DNA of 64,000 nt from Allobosea sp. AAP35 (GCF_001295925.1 NZ_LJHQ01000011.1:1-64000); one strand, 5' to 3'. Counted from the stretch's first letter, positions 8,611 through 18,882 are shown. Translations and numbers: made by a program. The notes: a model not told the origin generated them from the sequence alone.

Positions 8611-9861
8611 TCAGCCGAACCGCGCCGGCGCGAACGGTGTCGGGTCGACGAAGACCTTCTGGCCGGTGACCATCTCGGCGATCATGCGGCCGGTGACGGC
8701 GGCCAGCGTCAGCCCGTGATGGGCGTGGCCGAAGGAGAACCAGAGGTTCTTGTGCTTGGGCGCCGGGCCGATGATCGGCATCATGTCCGGAGTCGCCGGG
8801 CGGCGGCCGAGCCAGGGTTCGGGGTCGATCCGATCACCCAGCGGGAATAGCGTGCGGGCGATCGGCTCGGCGCGGGCGAGTTGCACCGGGCTCGGCGCGG
8901 CGTCGCGATCGGCAAATTCGGCGCCCGTGGTGAGGCGGATGCCCTGCTGCATCGGCGCCAGGAAATAGCCGCGCTCATGGTCGAGGACAGGATGATTGAG
9001 CACCGCATTGCCCTGCGCCTTGTAGTGCATGTGATAGCCGCGCTTGACCGCCAGGGGCAGGTTGTAGCCAAGCTTGCGTGAGAGCACGTCGGCCCAGGGG
9101 CCGAGCGCGACGACCACGTCGCGGGCCTTGGCGGTGCTGCCGTCGGCCAGCGTGACGCTCCATTCCGCGCCCTGCTGGGTCAGCGTGGCGGCATCGCCCA
9201 GCGCGAGCTTGCCGCCGAGTTCCTCGAAGCGCGCGACATAGGCCTTGGAGAGCCCGAGCGGGTCGATCACCGTGACCGGGTCGGTCCAGTGCAGGCCGCC
9301 GATGAGGCTGTCATGGTCGAGATGGGGCTCCTCGGACTTCAGGGTCGGCATGTCGAGCGGCCTGAAGTTCAGGCCGAAATCGCGCTTCCAGCGCGCGGCC
9401 TCGGCCAGGCGCGCATCCTGCTCGGCCGTGGTGCGGAACACCTTCATCCAGCCCTTGCGGCGCAGCAGCCCGGTGGCGCCGGACTCGGCGGCCAGCGCGT
9501 CATGCTCGCTGACGCAATGCTCGATCAGGGTGGCGTATTTCCGGGCGATCGCCTCGTGCTGCGAGGCGCGCGAATGCATCCAGTAGGAGAACAGGAAGGG
9601 GGCGAGCTTGGGGATAGCGCGCCAATGATAATGCGCGTCGATGGTGTTGTTCATCGCGTATCGCAGCAGCGCGCCGAAATCATGCGGGAAGCCGTAAGGG
9701 TAGACGCCCTCGCGCTGGATCAGGCCGGCATTGCCGTAGCTGGTCTCCTCGCCCGGCCCGCGCCTGTCGACGAGCAGGACCGAGCGCCCGGCCTTTTGCA
9801 GATGCAGCGCCACCGAAATGCCGACGATGCCCGCGCCGAGAACGATCGTATCCGTCGCCAT
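8611..9861 (-). CDS. FAD-dependent D-amino-acid dehydrogenase-like oxidoreductase
   Basis: DAO/GlpO-fold flavoenzyme resembling DadA, which oxidises D-amino acids to 2-oxo acids and passes electrons to the respiratory chain. The FAD-binding motif GAGIVG lies at residues 9-14, followed by LLVDRRGPGEETSYGNAG, the region typical of the DadA subfamily. The C-terminus carries the expected PIIGPAPKHKNLWFSFGHAHHGL stretch (shown by its ends PIIGP and GHAHHGL). The 416 residues are normal. AGGAG sits eight bases before the ATG. The neighbouring M19 dipeptidase could supply D-amino acids, but the true substrate is unknown. Confidence 0.85.
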   Translation of the reverse strand: MATDTIVLGAGIVGISVALHLQKAGRSVLLVDRRGPGEETSYGNAGLIQREGVYPYGFPHDFGALLRYAMNNTIDAHYHWRAIPKLAPFLFSYWMHSRASQHEAIARKYATLIEHCVSEHDALAAESGATGLLRRKGWMKVFRTTAEQDARLAEAARWKRDFGLNFRPLDMPTLKSEEPHLDHDSLIGGLHWTDPVTVIDPLGLSKAYVARFEELGGKLALGDAATLTQQGAEWSVTLADGSTAKARDVVVALGPWADVLSRKLGYNLPLAVKRGYHMHYKAQGNAVLNHPVLDHERGYFLAPMQQGIRLTTGAEFADRDAAPSPVQLARAEPIARTLFPLGDRIDPEPWLGRRPATPDMMPIIGPAPKHKNLWFSFGHAHHGLTLAAVTGRMIAEMVTGQKVFVDPTPFAPARFG

Positions 9862-10124
9862 GATCTGCTCCTGCCAGTCCCCACCGACGTAAAATGAGCT
9901 GTTTGCGCGGCCTTGTCAGCGTCGCGGTCGGTTTTTGCGCGGTTGCGGCACAAGTTTCGCAAGATTTGCGCCAGCGGGGGCGTCAGCTCTCGCATCAGCC
10001 TGCAATGCACGGTCGTGACGCAATTTCCTGCCGACGCAGGGCGGGGCTGTCGTGATGGCGGGTGACGGGCCTGCGGGGATCGGCCAGTGTCGGCGTCCTT
10101 TCGCAGACGAGTCTCACGCTTTTC

Positions 10125-11105
10125 ATGCTCATGCGCATCGCCGCTTCACTGGCCGCCGGCCTCGCCTGGCTTGGGCGCTACGGCACGCAAGGCTTTGCGC
10201 TGTCGATCTTTCTCGGGCTGGCGCTGCCGCAGTTTTCGGCTGCGGCGCGGCCGCTGCTGCCGGTGACGATCTTCTGCTTCACCACCATCGTCTTCATGCG
10301 GGCCGATATCGGCATCATCGCCGGCCTGCTGCGCCGGCCCGGCAAGCTGATCCTGACCTGCCTGTGGATGGTCGCGGCACCGGTCGTCGTCCTAGGCGGC
10401 GCCTTCCTGCTCGTGGGGCGCGACGCCATCGATCCCGGGCTGCTGCTGGGCCTGGCGATCCTGGCTGCCGCGCCGCCGATCATGTCCTCGCCGGCGGTCG
10501 CGATCATCTACGGGTTCGAGCCGTCTCTGATCATCGCAGGCGTCATCATCACCACGGTGGCGAGCCCGATCATCGCGCCGATGCTGGTCGATCTGCTGGC
10601 GGGGTCGGCCGTGCCGCTCGACCGTTGGGCGCTGACGTTGCGGCTGCTGTTCTTCGTCGGTGGTGGCATGGCGGCGGCGGCCGTTCTGCGCTTCTCGCTC
10701 GGCATGGTCCGCATCAAGGCGATGAAGGCCAATCTCGATGGCTTCGGCGTGCTGATGTATTTCACCTTCGCCATCGCGGCGATGGACGGCGTCACGCAGG
10801 CCGCCTTCGACACGCCGGCGCGTGTCAGCTTCTTCCTCGCCTGCGCCTTCGCGGTGTCGATCATCGGGCTCGTCGTGAGTTACCTCGCCTTGCGCTTTCT
10901 GCGCCGTTCCGAGCGTTTCATGGTCGGCTACGGCGCCGGACAGCGCAACATGGGCATGATCGTCGCGGCGCTGGGAGCGGGCGTGCCGCCCTCGACCTTT
11001 TTGTTCTTCGCGCTGGCGCAGTTTCCGATCTATCTGATGCCCTGGCTGCTCAGCGGTATCGCGGGGCGCATCCGTCGTGAAGAAGCGGCTGCTGACGGCG
11101 CCTGA
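10125..11105 (+). CDS. Bile acid:sodium symporter (BASS)-like membrane transporter
   Basis: Integral inner-membrane protein with about nine or ten hydrophobic segments. The Pro/Ala-rich stretch AAAPPIMSSPAVA and the late MVGYGAGQRNMGM segment resemble the crossover region of the BASS/arsenite-permease fold. The substrate is unknown; family members move organic anions, pantoate or 2-oxo acids with Na+. The start is uncertain. The frame is open from a GTG at 10062, but the ATG at 10125 (or the one at 10131) begins just before the first hydrophobic segment and gives about 326 residues, the usual size. No strong ribosome-binding site is visible. A GST gene follows on the same strand. Confidence 0.7.
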   Translation: MLMRIAASLAAGLAWLGRYGTQGFALSIFLGLALPQFSAAARPLLPVTIFCFTTIVFMRADIGIIAGLLRRPGKLILTCLWMVAAPVVVLGGAFLLVGRDAIDPGLLLGLAILAAAPPIMSSPAVAIIYGFEPSLIIAGVIITTVASPIIAPMLVDLLAGSAVPLDRWALTLRLLFFVGGGMAAAAVLRFSLGMVRIKAMKANLDGFGVLMYFTFAIAAMDGVTQAAFDTPARVSFFLACAFAVSIIGLVVSYLALRFLRRSERFMVGYGAGQRNMGMIVAALGAGVPPSTFLFFALAQFPIYLMPWLLSGIAGRIRREEAAADGA

Positions 11106-11152
11106 CGGCGGGTTTTGCGAAGAAGGCTCCGTTGTTGTGGGAGCCTGGCGTC

Positions 11153-11830
11153 ATGATCACCCTGTATTCCGGCCCGCTGAGCCTGTTTTCCCGCAAGGTC
11201 GAGATCGCGCTGCGGGAGAAGGGCCTGGCCTTCGAGCGGATCATGGTGCCGTTCGACCAGGCCGCCGGCTACGAGCCCCAACACCCCGAGGTGCTGGCTC
11301 TCAATCCGAAGGGGCAGGTGCCGGTCCTGACCGATGACGGGCTGGTGCTCTACGACTCGACCGTGATCGTCGAGTATCTCGACGAGGCCTATCCGCAGCC
11401 GCCGCTCTACCCGCAGACCCCGGCCGAGCGTGCGCGCTGCCGGCTCGACGAACTCTTCGCCGACGAGATCCTGCTGCAGGCGCTGAAGCCGCTGATGCAT
11501 CGCACCGGGCCGGTCGCGGCCGATCCGGTCCGGCGGGCGGCGCGAGGTGCCGACGCGCTGATCGCGGAGCAGGCACTGGCCGGCCATCACGCCCGGCTTG
11601 AGGAGAGGCTGGCGGGGCGGGAGTTCTTCGGGCCGATGCTCTGCGCGGCCGATATCGCGCTGTTCATGGGGCTGCTCTTCGGCCGGCGGCTGGGTGGGCC
11701 GTCCTTCGTAGGCCATCCTGGCCTGTCCGGCTGGTTTTCAAGACTCACCGAGCGGCCCGCCTTCGCACAGGTCGCGGCCGAGATCGCGGAAGCCGACCGG
11801 CGGCTGTCGGTGCCGGTCGCGCTGCCCTGA
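11153..11830 (+). CDS. Glutathione S-transferase family protein
   Basis: Cytosolic GST fold of 225 residues. The N-terminal thioredoxin-like domain opens [17 protein letters not shown] and carries the cis-Pro segment GQVPVL and the glutathione gamma-glutamyl contact [11 protein letters not shown]. An all-helical C-terminal domain follows. It resembles SspA-like or beta-type GSTs, and the catalytic Ser/Cys position (PLSLFSRK) has Ser. The ATG at 11153 was preferred because GGGAG precedes it. The physiological substrate is unknown. Confidence 0.88.
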   Translation: MITLYSGPLSLFSRKVEIALREKGLAFERIMVPFDQAAGYEPQHPEVLALNPKGQVPVLTDDGLVLYDSTVIVEYLDEAYPQPPLYPQTPAERARCRLDELFADEILLQALKPLMHRTGPVAADPVRRAARGADALIAEQALAGHHARLEERLAGREFFGPMLCAADIALFMGLLFGRRLGGPSFVGHPGLSGWFSRLTERPAFAQVAAEIAEADRRLSVPVALP

Positions 11831-11895
11831 GATCGCGTGGGGCTTACGGCAAAACCGCATTTCCCTTTGCGAGCCGATGCTCTAAACCGCGCGGC

Positions 11896-12579
11896 ATGAG
11901 CGCTCCCATCCGCATCGCCCCGTCCATTCTCTCGGCCGACTTCTCGAAGCTCGGCGAGGAGGTGCGCGCCATCGACGAGGCCGGCGCCGACTGGATCCAC
12001 TGCGATGTGATGGACGGGCATTTCGTGCCCAACATCACCTTCGGGCCCGATGTGCTGAAGGCGATCCGCCCCCACACGACCAAGTTCTTCGACGTGCATC
12101 TGATGATCGCGCCGGTCGATGCGTATATCGAGCCCTTCGCCAAGGCCGGCGCCGATCTGATCTCCTTCCATGTCGAGGCGGGCCCGCATCCGCACCGGAC
12201 GCTGCAGGCGATCAAGGCGCAGGGCAAACAAGCCGGCATCGTGCTGAACCCCGGCACGCCGGCCGGCATGGTCGAGCCGCTGCTCGACGATCTCGACCTC
12301 GTCCTGCTGATGACCGTCAATCCCGGCTTCGGCGGGCAGAGCTTCATCCATTCCGTGCTGCCCAAGATCGCGCAGGTCAGGGCGCTGATCGGCGAGCGGC
12401 CGATTGCGCTCGAGATCGATGGCGGCGCCACGGTCGAGACCGCGCCGCTGGCGGCCAAGGCGGGGGCGGATGTCTTCGTCGCCGGTTCTGCCGTGTTCAA
12501 TGGCGGCCCGGCCGCTTATGCCGGCAATATCGCCGCGATCCGTGGGGCGGCCGAAGCGGCGCGCGGGGAGTGGGTTTGA
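11896..12579 (+). CDS. rpe: Ribulose-phosphate 3-epimerase
   Basis: Interconverts D-ribulose 5-phosphate and D-xylulose 5-phosphate in the pentose phosphate and Calvin pathways. It is a TIM barrel of 227 residues. The metal and catalytic residues are in [16 protein letters not shown] (His35, Asp37) and FFDVHLMI (His68), and the second catalytic Asp is in ALEIDGG. The phosphate-binding loop [10 protein letters not shown] is intact. It lies upstream of purB, with a palindromic repeat between them. No other Calvin-cycle gene is near, so a housekeeping role is likely. Confidence 0.96.
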   Translation: MSAPIRIAPSILSADFSKLGEEVRAIDEAGADWIHCDVMDGHFVPNITFGPDVLKAIRPHTTKFFDVHLMIAPVDAYIEPFAKAGADLISFHVEAGPHPHRTLQAIKAQGKQAGIVLNPGTPAGMVEPLLDDLDLVLLMTVNPGFGGQSFIHSVLPKIAQVRALIGERPIALEIDGGATVETAPLAAKAGADVFVAGSAVFNGGPAAYAGNIAAIRGAAEAARGEWV

Positions 12580-12594
12580 GAATTTAAACTGCGC

Positions 12595-12708
12595 CGTCAT
12601 TCCGGGCGCAGCGAAGCGGAGACCCGGAATCCATGCCGGAGCATCACTTATCAAGGCTCAGGCATGGATCCCGGATCGGCGCCGCTGCGCGGCTTGTCCG
12701 GGATGACG
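12595..12708. repeat. Intergenic palindromic repeat, long form
   Basis: The ends 'cgtcattccggg' and 'cccgg...gatgacg' and the core 'ggcatggatcccgg' match the copies at 2.06, 16.3 and 36.35 kb. It lies between rpe and purB. Confidence 0.8.
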
Positions 12709-12733
12709 GCGCCCATCGTGTGAAAGATGTCAA

Positions 12734-14041
<1,308 letters not shown>

Positions 14042-14102
14042 CTAGGCCTTCAGAAAGTGGGTCAATTCGATTCAACGCTACAACATAGGGTGTGTCGAGC
14101 CT

Positions 14103-15668
14103 GTGTCGATACCCAACATATTGAATTCGTCGCAGCTTGAACTCGATCTCGTTATCCCCGAGGTTCGGGTCAATGTCGCGCTTCTCAGCCCCCGCGAAAT
14201 ATGGCTGCGACTAGATGCGCGAATGATATCTGACCTTGTAGAAGACCGTCGCGTCGAATTTAAACGACCGCAGATAGAGCTAAAAGACTTAGCTCCATAT
14301 TTTAGCATGTGGTCCAACACGCCTGAAGGCGGAATTCTGATCATTGGATGCAAAAGCGACGGCTCGCCGGTTGGTTGCAGTAGCGTTGGCCAACGCAAGA
14401 TGAATGAAATCGAGAGGCTCCACCTCGTTTATTGTCCTCTCGCCAAGCACGAGTATCGTAGAATAGAATGTATTGGTGATTTGCCGTCAGATTATATATT
14501 GGCGATATACGTTCCTTATGCGGGGCGTCTAGTGGAGACAAACAAAAATCAAGCATTTATCAGATATGGAGATTCGATTCACGAAATGTCCGATGAGGAG
14601 AGGCGAGATTTTCGTAACGCGACCCGCGAGCCTCCATTCGAACTAGAAGAGGCGCATATATCGTATCCGCTTGGATTCAATATGGCGATCGTTAGAAAAT
14701 TTTGCCAGAATTATCGGGATGACGAAGGCCTTGATCACCTTAGCGATGAGGAAATCTTGGAATTGAGAAATCTTGGCCGTCGTGACGAGGGCCGGTTTAT
14801 ACCTAACAAGGCTTTGGCCATATTGGCCGGAAACAATCCTCGCTCTCTGATACCAGGTTGCAGGGTTCGAGTTCAGAGATTTTCTGGACGTGCAGAAGGT
14901 GAAGGTGAAACATACAGGCCCCTGTTTGATCGATTTATCGAAGGTAATATCGTCGAAATTATTGAAGAGTCGCGCTCTATAATTAATACTCTGGTTCATG
15001 ACATAACATGGATGAACGACGAGGGGAAATTTATTACAACAAAGGAATACCCTGTCGACGCGTGGTTTGAAGCGCTTGTGAATGCATGCGTTCATCGGTC
15101 TTACAGTTTTAGTGGTGCTGAAGTTACAATCAAACTATTCGAGGATCGTTTGGAGGTAGAGAGCCCCGGTGGTTTTTATCCGCCAGTAACAGAGAAAAAC
15201 ATTTACGAAGTGCGGGCGGCTCGAAACCACCACCTGATGGATGCACTTCGTAGCCTCGGATATGTACGTATGGCTCGCGAAGGAACCCGACGTATGCGCG
15301 AAAGCATGCGAAGATGGGCGCTTCCTGAACCCGCATTCCGCCAACAGTCAATACACGGGGTGGTGGTGAGGGTGCTTTTACAAAACAATATCGAACTGCG
15401 GAAACGAGAGACAGATCGTGATTTCGTCAATTTTTTTGGGGGTGATCTGTGGCTTGAACTGCCCGAGCATGAGCGAAAAATTGCTTCGTTCGCACTAAGG
15501 AATACGAATATCAATGTAAGTGATGCACAAAGAATAACTGGTCGGACTTGGAAAACTAGCAAGAAGGATCTGGAACGACTTGTTGAAAAGAAAGTTCTGA
15601 TATTCGTTCCTGGTATGTACGAGCGGGATCCGCAGGCTCACTATTCAGTCCGCCCATCAGAATTCTGA
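14103..15668 (+). CDS. AlbA_2 / HATPase_c_4 domain protein, probably acquired
   Basis: Belongs to the family of putative transcriptional regulators with a Schlafen-type AlbA_2 domain. Residues 45-150 carry the typical VEFKRPQ and NTPEGGILIIGCKSDGSPVG segments. A GHKL-type ATPase domain follows at about 310-420 (EALVNACVHRSY with the N-box, then LEVESPGGF), and a C-terminal winged-helix-like stretch lies at about 455-510. The 521 residues are normal for the family. The start is a GTG with a weak ribosome-binding site. The gene is visibly AT-richer than both neighbours and uses codons such as ATA and TTA that they avoid, which indicates recent transfer. Its role is unknown; relatives occur in mobile and defence-associated DNA. 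Confidence 0.75.
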   Translation: MSIPNILNSSQLELDLVIPEVRVNVALLSPREIWLRLDARMISDLVEDRRVEFKRPQIELKDLAPYFSMWSNTPEGGILIIGCKSDGSPVGCSSVGQRKMNEIERLHLVYCPLAKHEYRRIECIGDLPSDYILAIYVPYAGRLVETNKNQAFIRYGDSIHEMSDEERRDFRNATREPPFELEEAHISYPLGFNMAIVRKFCQNYRDDEGLDHLSDEEILELRNLGRRDEGRFIPNKALAILAGNNPRSLIPGCRVRVQRFSGRAEGEGETYRPLFDRFIEGNIVEIIEESRSIINTLVHDITWMNDEGKFITTKEYPVDAWFEALVNACVHRSYSFSGAEVTIKLFEDRLEVESPGGFYPPVTEKNIYEVRAARNHHLMDALRSLGYVRMAREGTRRMRESMRRWALPEPAFRQQSIHGVVVRVLLQNNIELRKRETDRDFVNFFGGDLWLELPEHERKIASFALRNTNINVSDAQRITGRTWKTSKKDLERLVEKKVLIFVPGMYERDPQAHYSVRPSEF

Positions 15669-15672
15669 ACGC

Positions 15673-16251
15673 ATGAAAACCTCCGACACCGACATTCTCA
15701 TCGTTCCCGGCTGGTCCGGCTCGGGGCCCGATCACTGGCAGAGCCGCTGGGTCGCCAAGCTCTCGACCGCGCGGGTGGTCGAGCAGGAGGACTGGCACAC
15801 GCCGTCGCGGCTCTGGGCGGAGCGCATCGTCGCGGCGGTGCGGGCGGCGACGCGGCCGGTCGTGCTGGTCGGGCATTCCTGCGGCGTCAGCGCGATCGCG
15901 CATGCGGCCGAGCATCTGCACTTCGGCGAGGTGACCGGTGCCTTTTTGGTGGCGCCCGCAGCCGAGCGCGCCAAGCGCGAGCTGCCGGGCATGACGCCGG
16001 CCTTCGCCGCGCACCGGCGCGCGCTGCTGCCCTTCCGCAGCGTGCTGATCGCCAGCACCGACGATCCCTACTGCACGCCCGAAGAGGCGAAGGAACTGGC
16101 TGAAGCCTGGGGCGCGGAGTTCGTCGATGCGGGCGAGAGCGGGCACATCAACACCGAATCCGGGCACGGGCCCTGGCCCGACGGGCTGCTGCGTTTTGCC
16201 GGCTTTCTCAGGAGCTTGACGGCGGTTCCGCAGAAGCCGATTCAGGGCTGA
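15673..16251 (+). CDS. RBBP9/YdeN-family alpha/beta hydrolase
   Basis: Small serine hydrolase of 192 residues. The N-terminus DILIVPGWSGSGPDHWQ is the hallmark of the RBBP9/YdeN family. The nucleophile is Ser69 in VGHSCG, the acid is Asp130 or Asp131 in IASTDDPYC, and the catalytic His is His158 in GESGHIN. The physiological ester or amide substrate is not known for this family. Its start lies four bases after the stop of the AT-rich gene, but composition returns to the chromosomal norm here. Confidence 0.88.
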   Translation: MKTSDTDILIVPGWSGSGPDHWQSRWVAKLSTARVVEQEDWHTPSRLWAERIVAAVRAATRPVVLVGHSCGVSAIAHAAEHLHFGEVTGAFLVAPAAERAKRELPGMTPAFAAHRRALLPFRSVLIASTDDPYCTPEEAKELAEAWGAEFVDAGESGHINTESGHGPWPDGLLRFAGFLRSLTAVPQKPIQG

Positions 16252-16270
16252 GCACTGGTCCGACCCGCGG

Positions 16271-16368
16271 AGTCATCCCGGCCGGAGCGAAGCGCAGAGC
16301 CGGGATCCATGCCTGAACCGTTCCGGAATAGATCCCGGGTCTTCGCTGCGCTGCGCCCGGGATGACGG
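16271..16368. repeat. Intergenic palindromic repeat, long form
   Basis: The arms 'gtcatcccggccgg' and 'cgcccgggatgacg' enclose the shared core 'gatccatgcctgaac'. It lies between the convergent hydrolase gene and livK. Confidence 0.8.
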
Positions 16369-16404
16369 CGCGTTTCAGGTATAGATTGCCCTCGAGGTTC
16401 CCCC

Positions 16405-16440
16405 CAAAAACAAAACCGCCCCGGCTTTCACCGGGGCGGT
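16405..16440 (-). terminator. Rho-independent terminator of the liv operon
   Basis: Read on the minus strand, ACCGCCCCGG and CCGGGGCGGT pair perfectly over ten bases around a six-base loop, then run into TTTTGTTTTTGG. It lies about 35 bases after the livK stop codon. Confidence 0.93.
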
Positions 16441-16475
16441 CTCATTTCAGCCCGTCGGGCGATCAGCCTTCGAGA

Positions 16476-17591
16476 TCAATTCTCGACATAGGTGATCTTG
16501 CCGTCGGCGCCCTTCTTCCAAGTGTACATGGTGTAGTCGGGGCGCGTGATGTCGCCCTTCTTGTCGAAGGCGAGATCGCCGATGACGGTCTTGACCGGGG
16601 CGCCACCGGCGAGAGCCGCCGCGACCTTCTTGGGATCGACCGAATTGGCGCGCTTGGCGCCTTCGGCCATGACCTGAACAGCGGCGTAGCTGTACAGGGT
16701 GTAAGCCTCGGGCTTGAACTTCTTGGCCTCGAATTTCTTGACGATGGCGGCGGCCTCAGGACGCTTCTGCGGGTCCGGCGGGAAGGTCATCAGCGTGCCC
16801 TCGACGCCGGGGCCGCCGATCGTGGCGAATTCGTCGGTGGTGATGCCGTCGCCGGAGATCAGCACGGCCTTGACGCCCTGGTCGCGCATCTGGCGCACGA
16901 TCAGCCCGCCTTCGGTGTGCAGGCCGCCCCAGTAGACGTAATCGGCGCCGACCGACTTGATCTTCGAGATCAGGGCCGAGAAGTCCTTCTCGCCAGCGTT
17001 GACGCCCTCATAGAGCACGTCCTTGATACCGGCCTTGACCAGGCCCTTGCGGGTCTCGTCGGCGAGGCCCTGGCCATAGGTGGTCTTGTCGTGGATGACC
17101 GCGATCTTCTTGTCCTTGAAGTTCTTGGCGATATAGGCCGCCGCGACTTCGCCCTGCTGGTCGTCGCGGCCGCAGACGCGGAAGGTGTTCCAGAGGCCGC
17201 GCTCGGTGATCTTGGGGTTGGTGGCCGAAGGCGAGATCATCAGGATGCCGTTTTCGGCATAGACTTCCGAAGCCGGCATCACGACGCCGGAGTTGAAGTG
17301 GCCGACGACCCATTTGATGCCGTCGCCGACGAACTTGTTGGCGACGGACACGCCCTGTTTCGGATCGCCGACATCGTCGCCGACCGAGAGCACCAGCTTC
17401 TGGCCGAGGATGCCGCCAGCCGCGTTGATGTCTTCGACAGCCTGCTCGGTGCCGTTCTTCAACTGGGCACCGAAGGCAGCGTTGGCGCCTGTGATCGGAC
17501 CGGCGACGCCGAGCTTGATCTGAGCGTTGGCCACGCCGGAAAAGACGATGACCGCGCCGAGCGCGATGCTGCTCAACAGCAGTTTCTTCAT
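16476..17591 (-). CDS. livK: Branched-chain amino-acid-type ABC transporter substrate-binding protein
   Basis: Periplasmic binding protein (type I fold, Leu/Ile/Val-binding family) that delivers its ligand to LivHM. The signal peptide is residues 1-23 (MKKLLLSS then a hydrophobic core, cleavage ANA|QIK). The mature protein opens IKLGVAGPITGANAAFGAQLKNG, the standard first strand and ligand loop. The 371 residues are typical. The ATG at 17591 has GGGGAG nine bases upstream. It is the last gene of the liv operon. A 138-base gap separates it from the DUF6867 gene and contains a TATAAT and a 12-bp palindrome, so it may also be transcribed separately. The ligand could be an amino acid, an amide or an aromatic acid. 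Confidence 0.93.
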   Translation of the reverse strand: MKKLLLSSIALGAVIVFSGVANAQIKLGVAGPITGANAAFGAQLKNGTEQAVEDINAAGGILGQKLVLSVGDDVGDPKQGVSVANKFVGDGIKWVVGHFNSGVVMPASEVYAENGILMISPSATNPKITERGLWNTFRVCGRDDQQGEVAAAYIAKNFKDKKIAVIHDKTTYGQGLADETRKGLVKAGIKDVLYEGVNAGEKDFSALISKIKSVGADYVYWGGLHTEGGLIVRQMRDQGVKAVLISGDGITTDEFATIGGPGVEGTLMTFPPDPQKRPEAAAIVKKFEAKKFKPEAYTLYSYAAVQVMAEGAKRANSVDPKKVAAALAGGAPVKTVIGDLAFDKKGDITRPDYTMYTWKKGADGKITYVEN

Positions 17592-17609
17592 GTGATGAGA
17601 CTCCCCTGC

Positions 17610-17707
17610 ATTATATCCATGAACGGGCTGGATGGTCCGCCCGTCTCGGCGCGTGGTGCCACCGTGATACGCAGTCTTGCGCGTTTTCCGGTGTCTGTCA
17701 CGTGACA
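17610..17707 (-). promoter_or_regulatory. Possible livK promoter and operator palindrome
   Basis: Reading toward livK, the perfect 12-bp palindrome TGTCACGTGACA (17696-17707) comes first and a perfect TATAAT -10 box (17610-17615) lies just before the livK ribosome-binding site. No good -35 hexamer sits at 16-18 bases. Extra transcription of the binding-protein gene is common in liv operons. This is a candidate only. Confidence 0.35.
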
Positions 17708-17729
17708 AGCTCTCGATGATTCTGGTTCT

Positions 17730-18095
17730 TTAGACGGGCTTTCCGGCATCTTCCCGAGCCTTCCAGGAGAAGGCGCCGGTACGCTCGTAAAGCCAGCGAT
17801 ACTGTGTCGTCATCTGCCGGGCGCGGTTGTAGCGCCAGCCGGCGAAGCCGAAGCCCATCAGGATGACGGTATCGACGACGTAGTAGTGCAGCGTCAGCAG
17901 AGTCGCCTCGAACAGAGCGAAATGGATGAAGCGGACGACGAGGCCGAGAACGAGGATGTAGGCGACGAGTTGGATGGTCGGCTTCCAGGTCAGGGCCATG
18001 GCGCGGCCGGTCATCCAGGCGAGCCAGCCGCCCATCACCACGCTCACCAGCAGGAAGAGCCAGACCGTGGATTCTTCATAGAGGATGCCCTGCAT
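17730..18095 (-). CDS. DUF6867 family small membrane protein in the liv operon
   Basis: Protein of 121 residues with three or four hydrophobic segments (about 10-32, 40-60, 66-88), followed by a basic C-terminal tail rich in Arg, Tyr and Trp. Its start lies two bases after the livF stop, so it is translated as part of the liv operon between livF and livK. Such proteins are found next to Liv-type ABC genes in Hyphomicrobiales and have no assigned function. A role as an accessory membrane subunit of the transporter is my inference from position alone. Confidence 0.8.
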   Translation of the reverse strand: MQGILYEESTVWLFLLVSVVMGGWLAWMTGRAMALTWKPTIQLVAYILVLGLVVRFIHFALFEATLLTLHYYVVDTVILMGFGFAGWRYNRARQMTTQYRWLYERTGAFSWKAREDAGKPV

Positions 18096-18096
18096 G

Positions 18097-18882
18097 TCAG
18101 TGCTTCCCGCCTTCGAGATAGGCCGCCTGCACCTGCGGATTGGACAGGAGTTCCTGCCCGGTGCCGTTCATGGTGATGACGCCGTTGACCATGACATAGC
18201 CGCGATGGGCGAGCTTGAGCGCGTGGAAGGCGTTCTGCTCGACCAGGAAGACGGTCAGCCCTTGCGTCTTGTTGAGTTCGCGGATCGCCTCAAAGATCTG
18301 CTTGACGATCAGCGGGGCTAGGCCGAGCGACGGCTCGTCGAGCAGCAAGAGCTTGGGCCGCGCCATCAGCGCGCGGGCGATCGCCACCATCTGCTGCTCG
18401 CCGCCCGACAGCGTGCCGCCGCGCTGCTGCAGCCGCTCCTTGATGCGCGGGAAGAGGGTGCAGATCTTGTCGAGGTCCTCGTCGAAATGAGCGAGGTTGC
18501 GCACGGCGGCGCCCATCTGCAGATTCTCGAACACGGTCATGCGCGGGAAGATGCGGCGACCTTCAGGCGACTGGGCAATCCCCAGGCGCGCGATCAGATG
18601 GCTCGGCATCTTCGTGATGTCGCGCCCCTCATAGGTGATGGTGCCCTCGCGTGCCTGAGGATTGCCGAAGATCGTCATCATCAGGGTGGATTTGCCGGCG
18701 CCATTGGCGCCGATCATGGTGACGATCTCGCCTTCGCGGACGTCGAGATCGACGCCTTTCAGCGCGATGATCTTGCCGTAATAGGTCTTGACGCCGCGAA
18801 CGGCGAGAAGCGGCTGCGCCTGGGTTTGGGGCAGGGGCTGCGGTTGAGACACGGGTTGAGCCAGAGTTTGAGCCTCGGTCAC
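18097..18882 (-). CDS. livF: ABC transporter ATP-binding protein LivF
   Basis: One of two ATPases of the liv transporter. Walker A GANGAGKST, signature LSGGEQQMVAIARAL and Walker B LLLLDEPSLGL are all present, with the H-loop region VFLVEQN typical of LivF. The start is a GTG whose last two bases, with the next base, form the livG stop (GTGA overlap), so the two are translationally coupled. The first 25 residues are an unusual Gln/Pro-rich leader before the canonical LLAVRGVKTYYG. The total is 261 residues. Confidence 0.94.
   Translation of the reverse strand: MTEAQTLAQPVSQPQPLPQTQAQPLLAVRGVKTYYGKIIALKGVDLDVREGEIVTMIGANGAGKSTLMMTIFGNPQAREGTITYEGRDITKMPSHLIARLGIAQSPEGRRIFPRMTVFENLQMGAAVRNLAHFDEDLDKICTLFPRIKERLQQRGGTLSGGEQQMVAIARALMARPKLLLLDEPSLGLAPLIVKQIFEAIRELNKTQGLTVFLVEQNAFHALKLAHRGYVMVNGVITMNGTGQELLSNPQVQAAYLEGGKH

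Noticed and set aside
10052-11080. Plus-strand frame of 342 codons overlapping the BASS-type transporter
   Set aside because: It is Arg/Ala-rich without hydrophobic periodicity, whereas the overlapping frame encodes regular membrane helices.
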